Shown: positions 45,886-53,579 of the stretch, piece by piece
Layout of the letters: every line of letters starts with the position of its first letter
Numbering within the stretch: position 1 is the stretch's first letter
DNA from: Photobacterium lipolyticum
GTDB taxonomy: Bacteria; Pseudomonadota; Gammaproteobacteria; Enterobacterales; Vibrionaceae
DNA: 64,000 bases
Direction of reading: 5' to 3'
NCBI RefSeq assembly: GCF_003026475.1
Contig: NZ_PYMC01000001.1
Coordinates: forward strand, 186,001 to 250,000
Made by a program: the position numbers and the translations under genes
The notes under the pieces: generated by a model
Databases searched by the model: none
Told to the model about the DNA's origin: nothing
The model's input: the letters and a program-made list of their open reading frames with translations, nothing else

Positions 45886-47010
45886 CTACAAACGTTTTAA
45901 CACCTGAGCCAATAGCTGAATACGCGGTTCAATAGAATCAATGAGCAAATATTCTTTGTCACTGTGGAAACCCGCGCCCATTGGCCCGAAACCATCAAGC
46001 GTCGGCGTACCAATTGCAGCCGTAAAGTTACCATCTGAACCACCACCGGCATCTTCCCAGCCATAGACAATATTTAACTTGTCCGCTTCTTCACTGACCA
46101 AACGGATCAGAGCTTCGGTGTCTGCACTTGGCTGCATGGAAGGTTTAAACGTCGCTCGATTGACCGTTACCCTCGCGCCCTTTTCAAAAGGTGCTTGAGC
46201 CATTTCGCGTAATCGACTATCAATCGTTTCTGCTTCATCAGTATTCCAGAACCGTAGATCAACAATGGCTTTGGCATAATCCGGCACCACATTCACAGCC
46301 ATTCCGCCTTCGATAACACCGACATTCATCGTTGTTCCGGTTTCAAGATTAACCATGCCTTTAATTGCCAATGCCCATTGGCTCAGTTCATAGATAGCGG
46401 ACACGCCTTCACTCAAGGCAGAGCCGGCATGAGAAGCAACGCCATGAAATTCAATTTCATACTTTGCGTTGCCTTTACGGGAACGAATTAAATTACCAGT
46501 CGGACGAGCAGCTTCACACACCAGTACCTGGCCGCTTTTACGAGCCATACTTTCCAGCCATTGGCGAGAATATATTGAACCAATTTCTTCGTCACAATTT
46601 AATACCACAACAATCGATAAACGTGCCAATTCATCCGACGTCAGAGCTTGCAGAGCATACCAAGCACTCAGGATGCCTGACTTCATATCTGTTGCACCCG
46701 GACCATATATTTTATGCTCATCGAAAGTCATTGGGCGCTCAGAGGCAGTACCAACCGGAAACACGGTATCCATATGGCCGCAGAGCATAACATCATAGAA
46801 CTCGGCATCTGGCTTATTGGTAATTTCCAAGCAAGGGCCCGCTTTTTCATCCAGCTGATGACGAATCACGGTAAAGCCAATTTGCTCAAACATGGGTGTA
46901 AGAATGTCAGCGATTTGAGCAATCCCCTCAGGGGTATAACTACCGCAATCAACATTGACCAGTTGTTCTAGCTGTTTCAGATACGTTTTCAGGTCGAAAT
47001 TCAGAGCCAT
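45886..47010 (-). CDS. M20-family metallopeptidase (carboxypeptidase G2 / ArgE-like)
   Basis: Zinc-dependent aminoacylase/carboxypeptidase of 374 residues, probably cytoplasmic (no signal peptide). Metal ligands are in LCGHMDTVFP (His, about residue 78), GATDMKSGILSAWYAL (Asp, about 112), CDEEIGS (Glu pair, about 145) and AARPTGN; the dimerisation-domain block reads GVASHAGSALSEGVSA, and GGGSDGNFTAAIGTP ending in AGFHSDKEYL supplies the last His. Glutamyl, peptide or acyl substrates are possible. It sits between the RybB/MicV-like sRNA and the VrrA-like array, on the opposite strand. GGAGAG precedes the start. Confidence 0.9.
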   Translation of the reverse strand: MALNFDLKTYLKQLEQLVNVDCGSYTPEGIAQIADILTPMFEQIGFTVIRHQLDEKAGPCLEITNKPDAEFYDVMLCGHMDTVFPVGTASERPMTFDEHKIYGPGATDMKSGILSAWYALQALTSDELARLSIVVVLNCDEEIGSIYSRQWLESMARKSGQVLVCEAARPTGNLIRSRKGNAKYEIEFHGVASHAGSALSEGVSAIYELSQWALAIKGMVNLETGTTMNVGVIEGGMAVNVVPDYAKAIVDLRFWNTDEAETIDSRLREMAQAPFEKGARVTVNRATFKPSMQPSADTEALIRLVSEEADKLNIVYGWEDAGGGSDGNFTAAIGTPTLDGFGPMGAGFHSDKEYLLIDSIEPRIQLLAQVLKRL

Positions 47011-47293
47011 TTTGCTCTCCTTTTATGCTTAAGAGGCCACGACTGACACGGTTAAAACATGAATGCAATGTGTCAGGCCACAAATATACCCATGCAACTT
47101 CAAAATGCGAGACTCACCATTTGGGAGTGGTTGGGGATACAGGCGAACAATGTGCCAGAGCCACATTCGTCGTACCCTGATTTAAATCATATCTTGCCGA
47201 AACAGCTTAGATAGTCATCGCAAAATCGTAGGAATAATATCCCCTAACATATCAAAACCTTAAAAAAAACGGGCAAAATTCGCACAATTCCTT

Positions 47294-47321
47294 TGAACTA
47301 ACCCTAAAAAGACCTGTCTCA
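47294..47321 (+). promoter_or_regulatory. Sigma-E type promoter, sRNA unit A
   Basis: -35 TGAACT (47294-47299), 16-bp spacer, -10 GTCTCA (47316-47321). The weakest of the four -35 boxes (TGAAC rather than GGAAC). Confidence 0.65.
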
Positions 47322-47325
47322 ACTA

Positions 47326-47469
47326 GTGACATTAAGATTAGAGACATCTGTTTTTGTGAGCTGGCCGCCCTACAAAGCCTTCTCTTCTGTAATCGACAAT
47401 GCCACTGCTGCTTAACTCCTTATTGTGTAAATAGAGCTTTGACTCGCTGACTATCAGCGAGTTTTTTTT
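47326..47469 (+). ncRNA. VrrA-like small RNA, unit A
   Basis: Predicted 144-nt RNA beginning GTGACATTAAGATTAG and ending with ACTCGCTGA / TCAGCGAGT (47442-47462) plus T-run. The internal seed GCCACTGCTGCTTAACTCC is at 47401. The 5' half between 47345 and 47395 differs from units B-D, and its terminator stem carries different bases, so it is the oldest or most diverged unit. Length is close to the 140 nt reported for V. cholerae VrrA. Confidence 0.78.
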
Positions 47470-47515
47470 ATCCATTGATAGCCCCTTCTTGTGAACACCA
47501 AGGGACTTCGCCGTT

Positions 47516-47562
47516 ATACCCAAACCACAAAAAAATGCGAGATTTAGAAGAAGTTTGGGTAT
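47516..47562. mobile_element. 47-bp ATACCCAAAC / GTTTGGGTAT element
   Basis: Perfect 10-bp inverted ends (47516-47525, 47553-47562) around 27 bp; shares outer ends with the longer MITE-like elements. It lies between sRNA unit A and the promoter of unit B. Confidence 0.75.
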
Positions 47563-47577
47563 CGCTTACATAAATGT

Positions 47578-47605
47578 TGAACCAATACAGATATCCGAAG
47601 TCATA
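47578..47605 (+). promoter_or_regulatory. Sigma-E type promoter, sRNA unit B
   Basis: -35 TGAACC (47578-47583), 16-bp spacer, -10 GTCATA (47600-47605). Confidence 0.72.
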
Positions 47606-47609
47606 ACTA

Positions 47610-47738
47610 GTGACATTGATATTAATGGAGATAGCAGCCATGAGGTTCATTTTCATTAATCAGAGATGCCACTGCTGCTACAAACTCCTAATTGTTTTAT
47701 GGAACATTCCGCCCGCTGAATTTCAGCGGGATTTTTTT
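47610..47738 (+). ncRNA. VrrA-like small RNA, unit B
   Basis: Predicted 129-nt RNA beginning GTGACATTGATATTAATGG. A 5' hairpin is formed by ATTAATG near the start and CATTAAT about 30 nt on. Next comes the single-stranded seed GATGCCACTGCTGCT (seed core GCCACTGCTGCT at 47668-47679), then CCCGCTGAA / TTCAGCGGG (47712-47730) with a T-run. Very similar to units C and D. Confidence 0.85.
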
Positions 47739-47838
47739 ATCTAAACACATTTTCTCCCCCCAGATCACAGCAACTAAAGCATGGTTTTGAGTAACAGAGC
47801 CACCAATGAAGAAAAAATCTGTTTTTTTAACATTTATT

Positions 47839-47866
47839 GGAACCTTCTTTGATCCCCAGAGTCATA
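47839..47866 (+). promoter_or_regulatory. Sigma-E type promoter, sRNA unit C
   Basis: -35 GGAACC (47839-47844), 16-bp spacer TTCTTTGATCCCCAGA, -10 GTCATA (47861-47866). Near-identical to the unit D promoter. Confidence 0.85.
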
Positions 47867-47870
47867 ATTA

Positions 47871-47998
47871 GTGACATTAAAATTAATGAAGATAGCAACC
47901 CAGACGGTTCATTTTCATTAATCAGAGATGCCACTGCTGCTAAACTCCTATTTGTTTGAATGAACATTCCTCCCGCTGGTTTTCAGCGGGATTTTTTT
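47871..47998 (+). ncRNA. VrrA-like small RNA, unit C
   Basis: Predicted 128-nt RNA beginning GTGACATTAAAATTAATG. It has the same architecture as unit B: ATTAATG/CATTAAT 5' stem, seed GATGCCACTGCTGCTAAACT (core at 47929-47942), and terminator CCCGCTG-GTTTT-CAGCGGG (47972-47990) with T-run. All conserved blocks align with B without large gaps. Confidence 0.87.
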
Positions 47999-48158
47999 GC
48001 CTCAGACTCTTCAGCCCACATCAGACACACGTTTACACAGAGAGCAGCTCTTATCGATACCAACCAGAAATTTTCAAAAAAACGACTTGAGCTAAAGCTT
48101 TGATTTTGAGCAGCTCAGCCCCCCATTGAGAAATAATCCGTTTTATTTGAAATTTATT

Positions 48159-48186
48159 GGAACCTTCTCAGATCCCCATAGTCATA
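48159..48186 (+). promoter_or_regulatory. Sigma-E type promoter, sRNA unit D
   Basis: -35 GGAACC (48159-48164), 16-bp spacer TTCTCAGATCCCCATA, -10 GTCATA (48181-48186). Confidence 0.85.
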
Positions 48187-48190
48187 ATTA

Positions 48191-48318
48191 GTGACATTAA
48201 TATTAATGGCGATATCAACCTAGCGGTTTACTCTTCATTAATTTCAGATGCCACTACTGCTTTAATTCCTTATTGTGTATGGAACATTCCTCCCGTTGAT
48301 TTTCAGCGGGATTTTTTT
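48191..48318 (+). ncRNA. VrrA-like small RNA, unit D
   Basis: Predicted 128-nt RNA beginning GTGACATTAATATTAATGG. The 5' stem ATTAATG/CATTAAT is kept. The seed at 48249 reads GCCACTACTGCT, one G-to-A change from units A-C, so its target set may differ. Terminator CCCGTTGA-TTT-TCAGCGGG (48292-48310, one G-U pair) and T-run. It ends 41 bp before the convergent yeeZ-like gene. Confidence 0.86.
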
Positions 48319-48359
48319 ATCTGAAAGATAAGGGAAAAAAGAGCTGGGGACACACACAA

Positions 48360-49247
48360 TCAATGGCCGTCAATCTCAGGAGAAAGGCCCATCAGATCAT
48401 CATGCTGCAGTATTATATCCAATTCTCTACAGCTGTTATCAGCGTTTATCATCTTGCCGCCCGTCGAAGAGCCTGCCGTGAAAATGGGCTCCGGCAAACC
48501 GGCTTTCGATGCCATTGCTGTATAATATTGCTTTCGCGTGGGGTGTGACTTTGCAGCCAGATGCAAGACTTTTATGGCTGGCTGCTGATGTATAATACTA
48601 TCAATAGCCTGGATACAGTCATCAAGGTAAACCAAGTTCACGGGCTCTTCACCTCCGCTCAGACCTTCTCTACCTGCTAAAAATTTAATCGGGTGACGAC
48701 CCGGGCCAATCAACCCTGCCAGACGCAGTACGACCAAGTTGTCGCCCCAAGATTTTCGCAGTTGTTGTTCAATATAAAAATGTGCACGGCCCGATTCCGT
48801 ATCAGGTTGAGGAATGGATGTTTCCAGTACCTCCCCTGTCAAACCACCGTACACGGAAGTTGTACTGACAAAAATCACCCGCTGGCATCCTGCTTGTTTT
48901 GCCGCATCAGAGAGCGATAAGATAGCTTCGACATACTGATGACCTGTCATCGTCTTCCGCCGCGGAGGAACATTTATCACCAGTACGTCAGTTTGAAAGA
49001 ATTCAGTAAAGTCGCTTAACTGCTGAGCCCTCTGATGTTTTTGTTTATTTTTATTATTATCAAGCGTCTTTTCTTCCGCCCCACTCACGAAAGGAATTGT
49101 TATCGCAATACCATGAATTCCATATTGGAGAAGCTGGCTAGCCGATTCAGGCTGAGTTTTACTTCCGTACACCTCTATCCCTTTTGCAACTAAATATTTT
49201 GCTAATGGCAATCCTAACCAGCCACACCCACAAATACTCACTTTCAT
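48360..49247 (-). CDS. YeeZ-like NAD(P)-dependent epimerase/dehydratase family protein
   Basis: About 295 residues from ATG 49247 (AAGGA nine bases upstream; a TTG six bases earlier is in frame). N-terminal Rossmann motif VSICGCGWLGLPLAKYL (GxGxxG), VIFVSTTSVYGGLTGEVLET with the SDR serine and tyrosine (Ser-x-Tyr region), and VVLRLAGLIGPGRHP. The usual YxxxK lysine is weak (ESGRAHFYIEQQLRKS), so it is an atypical extended short-chain dehydrogenase. It is close to the E. coli YeeZ family, whose substrate is unknown. It is convergent with the sRNA array. Confidence 0.8.
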   Translation of the reverse strand: MKVSICGCGWLGLPLAKYLVAKGIEVYGSKTQPESASQLLQYGIHGIAITIPFVSGAEEKTLDNNKNKQKHQRAQQLSDFTEFFQTDVLVINVPPRRKTMTGHQYVEAILSLSDAAKQAGCQRVIFVSTTSVYGGLTGEVLETSIPQPDTESGRAHFYIEQQLRKSWGDNLVVLRLAGLIGPGRHPIKFLAGREGLSGGEEPVNLVYLDDCIQAIDSIIHQQPAIKVLHLAAKSHPTRKQYYTAMASKAGLPEPIFTAGSSTGGKMINADNSCRELDIILQHDDLMGLSPEIDGH

Positions 49248-49290
49248 AAACAATAATCCTTAATCTCTCAAGCAAATAACTACCCACGGT

Positions 49291-49346
49291 ATACCCTGAC
49301 TATGCCAAAATGCTCAGGACTCGGCATTTTTAAAAGGTTTAGGTAT
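49291..49346. repeat. Degenerate ATACCC ... AGGTAT element
   Basis: ATACCCTGAC at 49291 faces AGGTAT at 49341-49346 across about 40 bp, with AAAATG/CATTTT inside; likely decayed relative of the other ATACCC elements. Confidence 0.4.
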
Positions 49347-49579
49347 ATAACGTTGACTGAAACACCAACTACAACAAATGGCATTAAGTCATTACATTTA
49401 TTTCGACCTGTAAATTAACTCCCTCCTGATGAAATTTAATAACAGAAATAACACCTAATTGACCTAAAAAAGAACGAATATTCAAAAAAAAATTTCAGAA
49501 CTGAAAGAAAAAATTCGATCCCGGTCAAACTATAATAAAAAGAGAAACCAAGATTCGTAGAATAACTAGGAGCAAATCC

Positions 49580-49606
49580 ATGAAAAGTAGTATAGTTTCA
49601 AAATAA
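49580..49606 (+). CDS. Possible 8-residue leader peptide before hexR
   Basis: ATG 49580 is preceded by AGGAG with seven-base spacing and encodes MKSSIVSK before TAA. It lies between the predicted promoter and hexR and overlaps a candidate HexR site. A second tiny frame, MAFNEIQ, follows at 49626. Whether either is translated is unknown. Confidence 0.3.
   Translation: MKSSIVSK
49586..49600 (+). promoter_or_regulatory. Candidate HexR autoregulatory site
   Basis: AGTAGTATAGTTTCA resembles the HexR motif TGTARTWWAWTTACA and the stronger site upstream of pykA; several mismatches. Confidence 0.35.
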
Positions 49607-49667
49607 TTGGCTTCGTGAGAACGAAATGGCCTTTAATGAAATTCAGTAACGAAGCGCGGTAATCTCC

Positions 49668-50522
49668 ATGAATACCCTAGAAAAGATTCAAAAAAATTTA
49701 GACAATTTCAGTAAGTCTGAACGTAAAGTTGCAGAAGTGATCATCGCTTCACCGCAAACGGCTATTCATTCTAGCATTGCGACTCTGGCTAAAATGGCCG
49801 ACGTCAGTGAGCCGACAGTAAACCGTTTTTGTCGCCGTCTTGATACGAAGGGGTTCCCTGATTTTAAACTTCACTTAGCACAAAGTCTTGCCAATGGTAC
49901 GCCTTATGTGAACCGTAATGTCGAAGAAGATGATGGCCCAGACGCTTATACAGCAAAGATTTTCGAATCGACAATGGCTTGCCTCGATGTGGCAAAAAAC
50001 AGCATAGACCCAATGCAAATCAACCGTTCCGTTGATTTGCTGACCCAAGCAAAGAAAATTTCTTTCTTTGGCCTGGGGGCATCCGCTTCCGTGGCTCATG
50101 ATGCACAAAATAAATTCTTCCGTTTCAATATCCCTATTGTTTGTTTTGATGACATCGTAATGCAACGTATGAGCGTCATTAACTGCACCGATGGTGACGT
50201 TGTCGTAATGATTTCTCACACCGGCCGTACTAAAAGCCTGGTAGAAATTGCTCATATGGCCCGTGAAAATGGCGCAACGGTTATCGGTATTACCGCAAAA
50301 GACTCTCCACTCGATCGTGAGTGTTCTTTATCTATTTGCTTAGATGTACCGGAAGACACTGATATTTATATGCCAATGGCAAGCCGTGTTGTACAAATGA
50401 CCGTGATTGATGTGCTGGCTACCGGCTTCACTTTACGTCGCGGTGCTGGGTTTAGAGAAAACCTGAAACGCGTGAAAGAATCTTTAAAAGACTCCCGCTT
50501 TTCAAAAGAAAATACTCTGTAA
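49668..50522 (+). CDS. hexR: HexR, RpiR-family regulator of central carbon metabolism
   Basis: A 284-residue repressor with an N-terminal helix-turn-helix (about residues 1-77, with LAKMADVSEPTVNRFCRRL) and a C-terminal SIS sugar-phosphate domain (about 125-255: ISFFGLGASASVAHDAQNKF and VVMISHTGRTKSLVEIA). HexR senses 2-keto-3-deoxy-6-phosphogluconate and controls glycolysis and Entner-Doudoroff genes. It is directly upstream of pykA, the usual gamma-proteobacterial context where it regulates its neighbours. It ends with its own terminator (50545). GGTAATCTCC before the ATG is a weak ribosome binding site, perhaps making expression depend on the upstream leader frame. Confidence 0.93.
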   Translation: MNTLEKIQKNLDNFSKSERKVAEVIIASPQTAIHSSIATLAKMADVSEPTVNRFCRRLDTKGFPDFKLHLAQSLANGTPYVNRNVEEDDGPDAYTAKIFESTMACLDVAKNSIDPMQINRSVDLLTQAKKISFFGLGASASVAHDAQNKFFRFNIPIVCFDDIVMQRMSVINCTDGDVVVMISHTGRTKSLVEIAHMARENGATVIGITAKDSPLDRECSLSICLDVPEDTDIYMPMASRVVQMTVIDVLATGFTLRRGAGFRENLKRVKESLKDSRFSKENTL

Positions 50523-50544
50523 TTCAGACTCTCAGCCGTAAATC

Positions 50545-50576
50545 AAAAAGCATGAATAATCATTCATGCTTTTTTA
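50545..50576 (+). terminator. Terminator of hexR
   Basis: AAGCATGAAT / ATTCATGCTT stem (50548-50557, 50562-50571 approximate) then TTTTT. Confidence 0.88.
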
Positions 50577-50794
50577 TGCCACCAACACCGCATCCCACAA
50601 AATATCTGCCCCCGCCATTTATACCCAAACCACCTCAATACCGCAGCTACACTTAAGCAAACGCTTAACGCGTTTACAGCATCCTTTATGGGCACTTGTG
50701 AATACAATGGCTCTTTTATTCATCAATTTTTCACGACACAAATGTATTTTTGTTTCAGTTTGTTGATAAAGAACAGCTGTTAGTGCCCTGTTTA

Positions 50795-50809
50795 TGTAGT
50801 AAAATTTCA
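50795..50809 (+). promoter_or_regulatory. Candidate HexR operator upstream of pykA
   Basis: TGTAGTAAAATTTCA matches TGTARTWWAWTTACA at 14 of 15 positions by eye, 78 bp before the pykA start. Likely HexR control of pyruvate kinase. Confidence 0.6.
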
Positions 50810-50886
50810 ACCACATTCAGCGGCAAGTCAATTTTTGTGACCTCTCCCACTGAAATTGTCAGATTAAATAATAGATGGAGTTTCCA

Positions 50887-52332
50887 ATGTCAGAAAGACT
50901 TAGACGTACAAAGATCGTAACGACCCTTGGTCCTGCTACCGACCGCGATAACAACCTTGAAAAAATTATCGCTGCAGGTGCAAACGTTGTTCGAATGAAT
51001 TTCTCTCATGGTAGCCCTGAAGACCACATTCAGCGCACAAAAAAAGTACGTGAAATCGCCGCTAAACTTGGTAAACACGTTGCAATTCTTGGCGATTTGC
51101 AAGGTCCGAAAATCCGCGTTTCAACATTCAAAGAAGGTAAAATCCAGCTAGCTATCGGTGACAAATTCACTCTGGATAGCGATCTCCCTAAAGGTGAAGG
51201 CGATCAGAATTCGGTTGGTCTTGATTATAAAGAACTGCCAAAAGACGTTACTACCGGCGATATTCTTCTTCTTGATGATGGCCGTGTGCAGTTGAAAGTT
51301 ATTGCTGTAGAAGGCAACAAAGTTCACACCGAAGTGACAGTGGCTGGCCCGCTTTCTAATAACAAGGGTATCAACAAGAAAGGTGGTGGCCTGTCAGCCG
51401 AAGCCCTGACAGACAAAGATAAAGCCGACATTCTTACTGCTGCGAAAATGGGTGTTGACTACCTTGCGGTCTCTTTCCCTCGCAACGGCGAAGACATGAA
51501 ATATGCCCGCCGTCTGGCGACCGATGCTGGTCTGGAAGCTAAACTGGTTTCAAAGGTTGAACGTGCGGAAGCCGTTGCAACCACCGAAGCGATGGATGAC
51601 ATCATCATGGCATCTGACGTGGTTATGGTTGCTCGTGGTGATCTGGGTGTAGAAATTGGTGATCCAGAGTTAGTTGGCGTGCAGAAGAAGCTGATCCGTC
51701 GTGCTCGTAGCCTGAACCGTACGGTGATCACGGCAACTCAGATGATGGAGTCAATGATCACCAGCCCAATGCCAACACGCGCAGAAGTCATGGACGTGGC
51801 CAACGCCGTTCTTGATGGCACCGATGCGGTAATGCTTTCTGCTGAAACGGCTGCGGGCGACTTCCCGGTTGAAACCGTAGAGGCAATGGCAAGCGTATGT
51901 ATTGGCGCAGAAAAAGAGCCAAGCATTAACATTTCTAACCACCGCCTGTCTCGTACTTTCTCATCTCCGGAAGAAACCATCGCAATGTCGACCATGTATG
52001 CTGCTAACCACATGGAAGGCGTTAAAGCGATGATCACGATGACAGAATCTGGCCGCACACCACTAATGATGTCTCGTATTTCTTCTGGTCTACCTGTCTT
52101 TGCAATGTCCCGCAATGAAAAGACCCTAAACCGTGCAGCACTATACCGTGGGGTAACACCGGTGTACTTTGATCGTGATAGCGATGCCGGCCTTGATGCC
52201 GCTAAGCACGCAATCGCCGTATTGAAAGACAAATGTTACTTAGTGAAAGGTGATCTGGTCATCGTCACTCAAGGTGATGTGATGGACACCGTTGGTTCAA
52301 CGAACAACATGCGTATTCTGACAGTAGAATAA
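50887..52332 (+). CDS. pykA: Pyruvate kinase (PykA type)
   Basis: Glycolytic enzyme of 481 residues converting phosphoenolpyruvate and ADP to pyruvate and ATP. ATG 50887 is preceded by GGAG with six-base spacing; a frame from 50875 (MEFP) is unneeded. [12 protein letters not shown] (residues 4-15), [38 protein letters not shown] and the signature [12 protein letters not shown] are intact. The C-terminal domain contains [17 protein letters not shown] and ends at [12 protein letters not shown]. PykA-type is based on similarity and on the hexR neighbour. A heptamer array and terminator follow. Confidence 0.95.
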   Translation: MSERLRRTKIVTTLGPATDRDNNLEKIIAAGANVVRMNFSHGSPEDHIQRTKKVREIAAKLGKHVAILGDLQGPKIRVSTFKEGKIQLAIGDKFTLDSDLPKGEGDQNSVGLDYKELPKDVTTGDILLLDDGRVQLKVIAVEGNKVHTEVTVAGPLSNNKGINKKGGGLSAEALTDKDKADILTAAKMGVDYLAVSFPRNGEDMKYARRLATDAGLEAKLVSKVERAEAVATTEAMDDIIMASDVVMVARGDLGVEIGDPELVGVQKKLIRRARSLNRTVITATQMMESMITSPMPTRAEVMDVANAVLDGTDAVMLSAETAAGDFPVETVEAMASVCIGAEKEPSINISNHRLSRTFSSPEETIAMSTMYAANHMEGVKAMITMTESGRTPLMMSRISSGLPVFAMSRNEKTLNRAALYRGVTPVYFDRDSDAGLDAAKHAIAVLKDKCYLVKGDLVIVTQGDVMDTVGSTNNMRILTVE

Positions 52333-52335
52333 GAT

Positions 52336-52421
<86 letters not shown>

Positions 52422-52426
52422 AGTTT

Positions 52427-52462
52427 AAAGAGGTTCGCTGTTACAGCAAGCCTCTTTTTTAT
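52427..52462. terminator. Terminator pykA / rimJ
   Basis: AAAGAGG ... CCTCTTT outer stem with an inner GCTG/CAGC stem, then T-run on plus; A-run serves the minus strand. Confidence 0.8.
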
Positions 52463-52467
52463 TTCCA

Positions 52468-53052
52468 TCATTTGTTTGGCGGCGTCCAGTCCGGATTTGT
52501 CTTTGCGGTCAGTACATGATCTTCCCATTGGCCATTTATCAACAGATAGTCTTTGGCCAGACCTTCTTTTTCAAATCCGAGCTCAGACAGCACCTTGCCG
52601 CTTTTTCTATTTCTCGGCATGTACCCCGCCATAATGCGATGGAAATGCCTCTCTTCAAACATCCATTGCACCACGGCATTCAACGAACGGCGCATAATAC
52701 CTTGGCCCTGATATTCGTCACCCAGTGAGTAGCCAACATGGCAGGCATAGAAAGGATGCTTGATCAAATTACTAAAATTAATCACACCACAAATGTCGTC
52801 AGAACCCTGCTTTACGATCACAAAATAATAAGCTAAATGATGCTTTTGCAGCTCCGATAATTGGATCAGCCTTTTTTCCCATCCTTCTACCGAAAAGAAA
52901 CCTTCTTCACGCAGCGGTTCCCAGGGCTGGAGAAATTGACGATTTTTTTGGTAATAAGCTGATATGCGTTGCGCATCTTTGGTACCAATCAAACGAATTT
53001 TAAGTTCATCAACCACTAATGTTGAAGAGCGGTTTATAATAGTATTAAACAA
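52468..53052 (-). CDS. rimJ: RimJ-like ribosomal-protein N-acetyltransferase
   Basis: GNAT enzyme of 194 residues; E. coli RimJ acetylates the N-terminal alanine of S5. Matches include FLQPWEPLREEGFF, NFSNLIKHPFYACHVGYSLG, the acetyl-CoA loop QGQGIMRRSLNAVVQW, HRIMAGYMPRNRKSG and the C-terminal AKDYLLINGQWEDHVLTAKT. The start is a TTG at 53052 (MFNTIINRSS) with AGAGG five bases upstream; no better ATG exists. Divergent from ogt with an 18-bp gap, so promoters overlap. The symbol rests on similarity along the whole length. Confidence 0.88.
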   Translation of the reverse strand: MFNTIINRSSTLVVDELKIRLIGTKDAQRISAYYQKNRQFLQPWEPLREEGFFSVEGWEKRLIQLSELQKHHLAYYFVIVKQGSDDICGVINFSNLIKHPFYACHVGYSLGDEYQGQGIMRRSLNAVVQWMFEERHFHRIMAGYMPRNRKSGKVLSELGFEKEGLAKDYLLINGQWEDHVLTAKTNPDWTPPNK

Positions 53053-53070
53053 ATTAGCCTCTTATAACAT

Positions 53071-53559
53071 ATGATGCATTACGACTGTCTAGATACCGTA
53101 TTAGGAAAAATCTATCTGCTTGCTGATGACAAGGGGCTACGCCAATTGATTGTTGGCAGCGCCGGTTTTTGCCCCGATGAGAGTTGGGAACACAATCCCG
53201 ATACAATGAAACCCTATATTAGCCAGCTAAAAGAGTACCTCGGTGGCAAGCGACGCACCTTCACTCTTCCGCTAGCGCCACAAGGTACCGCTTTTCAACA
53301 ACAAGTCTGGCACTCTCTCACTGAGATACCATTCGGTCAAACCCGTAATTACCAACAAATAGCAAAAAAAATCGGTATGCCGCTTGCTGGCCAAGCGATT
53401 GGAATGGCAAAGAATGTCAATCCAATCCCGATAATCATTCCCTGCCACCGTGTTCGCAACGACAGTGATAGCTTATGTGGCTACCGGTATGGGCGCGAAA
53501 TGGTGTCTCAGCTATTAGCGCTGGAATCAGGCCAGCTCTCTTTACTGAACAAAACTTAA
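53071..53559 (+). CDS. ogt: Methylated-DNA-protein cysteine methyltransferase
   Basis: Suicidal DNA-repair protein of 162 residues removing methyl groups from O6-methylguanine. The acceptor motif PIIIPCHRV (cysteine near residue 127) and the DNA-binding segment IPFGQTRNYQQIAKKIGMP, with the arginine finger and tyrosine, are intact; GYRYGREMVSQLLALE is the C-terminal helix. There is no AraC-like domain, so it is Ogt-type rather than Ada. ATG 53071 or the adjacent ATG 53074 could start. Convergent with tyrR, 20 bp apart, with no clear terminator between. Confidence 0.93.
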   Translation: MMHYDCLDTVLGKIYLLADDKGLRQLIVGSAGFCPDESWEHNPDTMKPYISQLKEYLGGKRRTFTLPLAPQGTAFQQQVWHSLTEIPFGQTRNYQQIAKKIGMPLAGQAIGMAKNVNPIPIIIPCHRVRNDSDSLCGYRYGREMVSQLLALESGQLSLLNKT

Positions 53560-53579
53560 CCTGTAATTTTGAGCTTAGG

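Larger units (their letters stand above)
47011..48359. other. 1.35-kb intergenic region with four tandem sRNA genes
   Basis: No protein gene is supported on either strand. It contains four tandemly arranged sigma-E promoter/sRNA/terminator units (47294-48318), a 47-bp ATACCCAAAC/GTTTGGGTAT element (47516-47562) and a solo ATACCC end at 47086. The spacers before units C and D are also similar to each other, so units C and D are copies of one about 320-bp block. Confidence 0.85.
49248..49667. other. Upstream region of hexR
   Basis: 420 bp containing an ATACCC...AGGTAT element (49291-49346), a very AT-rich tract, a TATAAT -10 box at 49531-49536, an 8-codon open frame with a strong ribosome binding site (49580-49606) and a HexR-like half-palindrome (49586-49600). 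Confidence 0.6.
50523..50886. other. Intergenic region hexR / pykA
   Basis: 364 bp: hexR terminator, a solo ATACCCAAACC end (50623-50633), then the pykA promoter with a HexR-like site at 50795. No gene supported. Confidence 0.55.

Noticed and set aside
47338..47656. Minus-strand open frames of about 60 codons inside the sRNA array
   Set aside because: They cross sRNA promoters and terminators and lack ribosome binding sites; conserved features are those of the plus-strand RNAs.
47761..47830. Qrr-type quorum-sensing sRNAs as an explanation for the tandem array
   Set aside because: The seeds and terminators do not resemble Qrr, and the promoters are sigma-E type (GGAAC/GTC) rather than sigma-54 (TGGCAC/TTGC).
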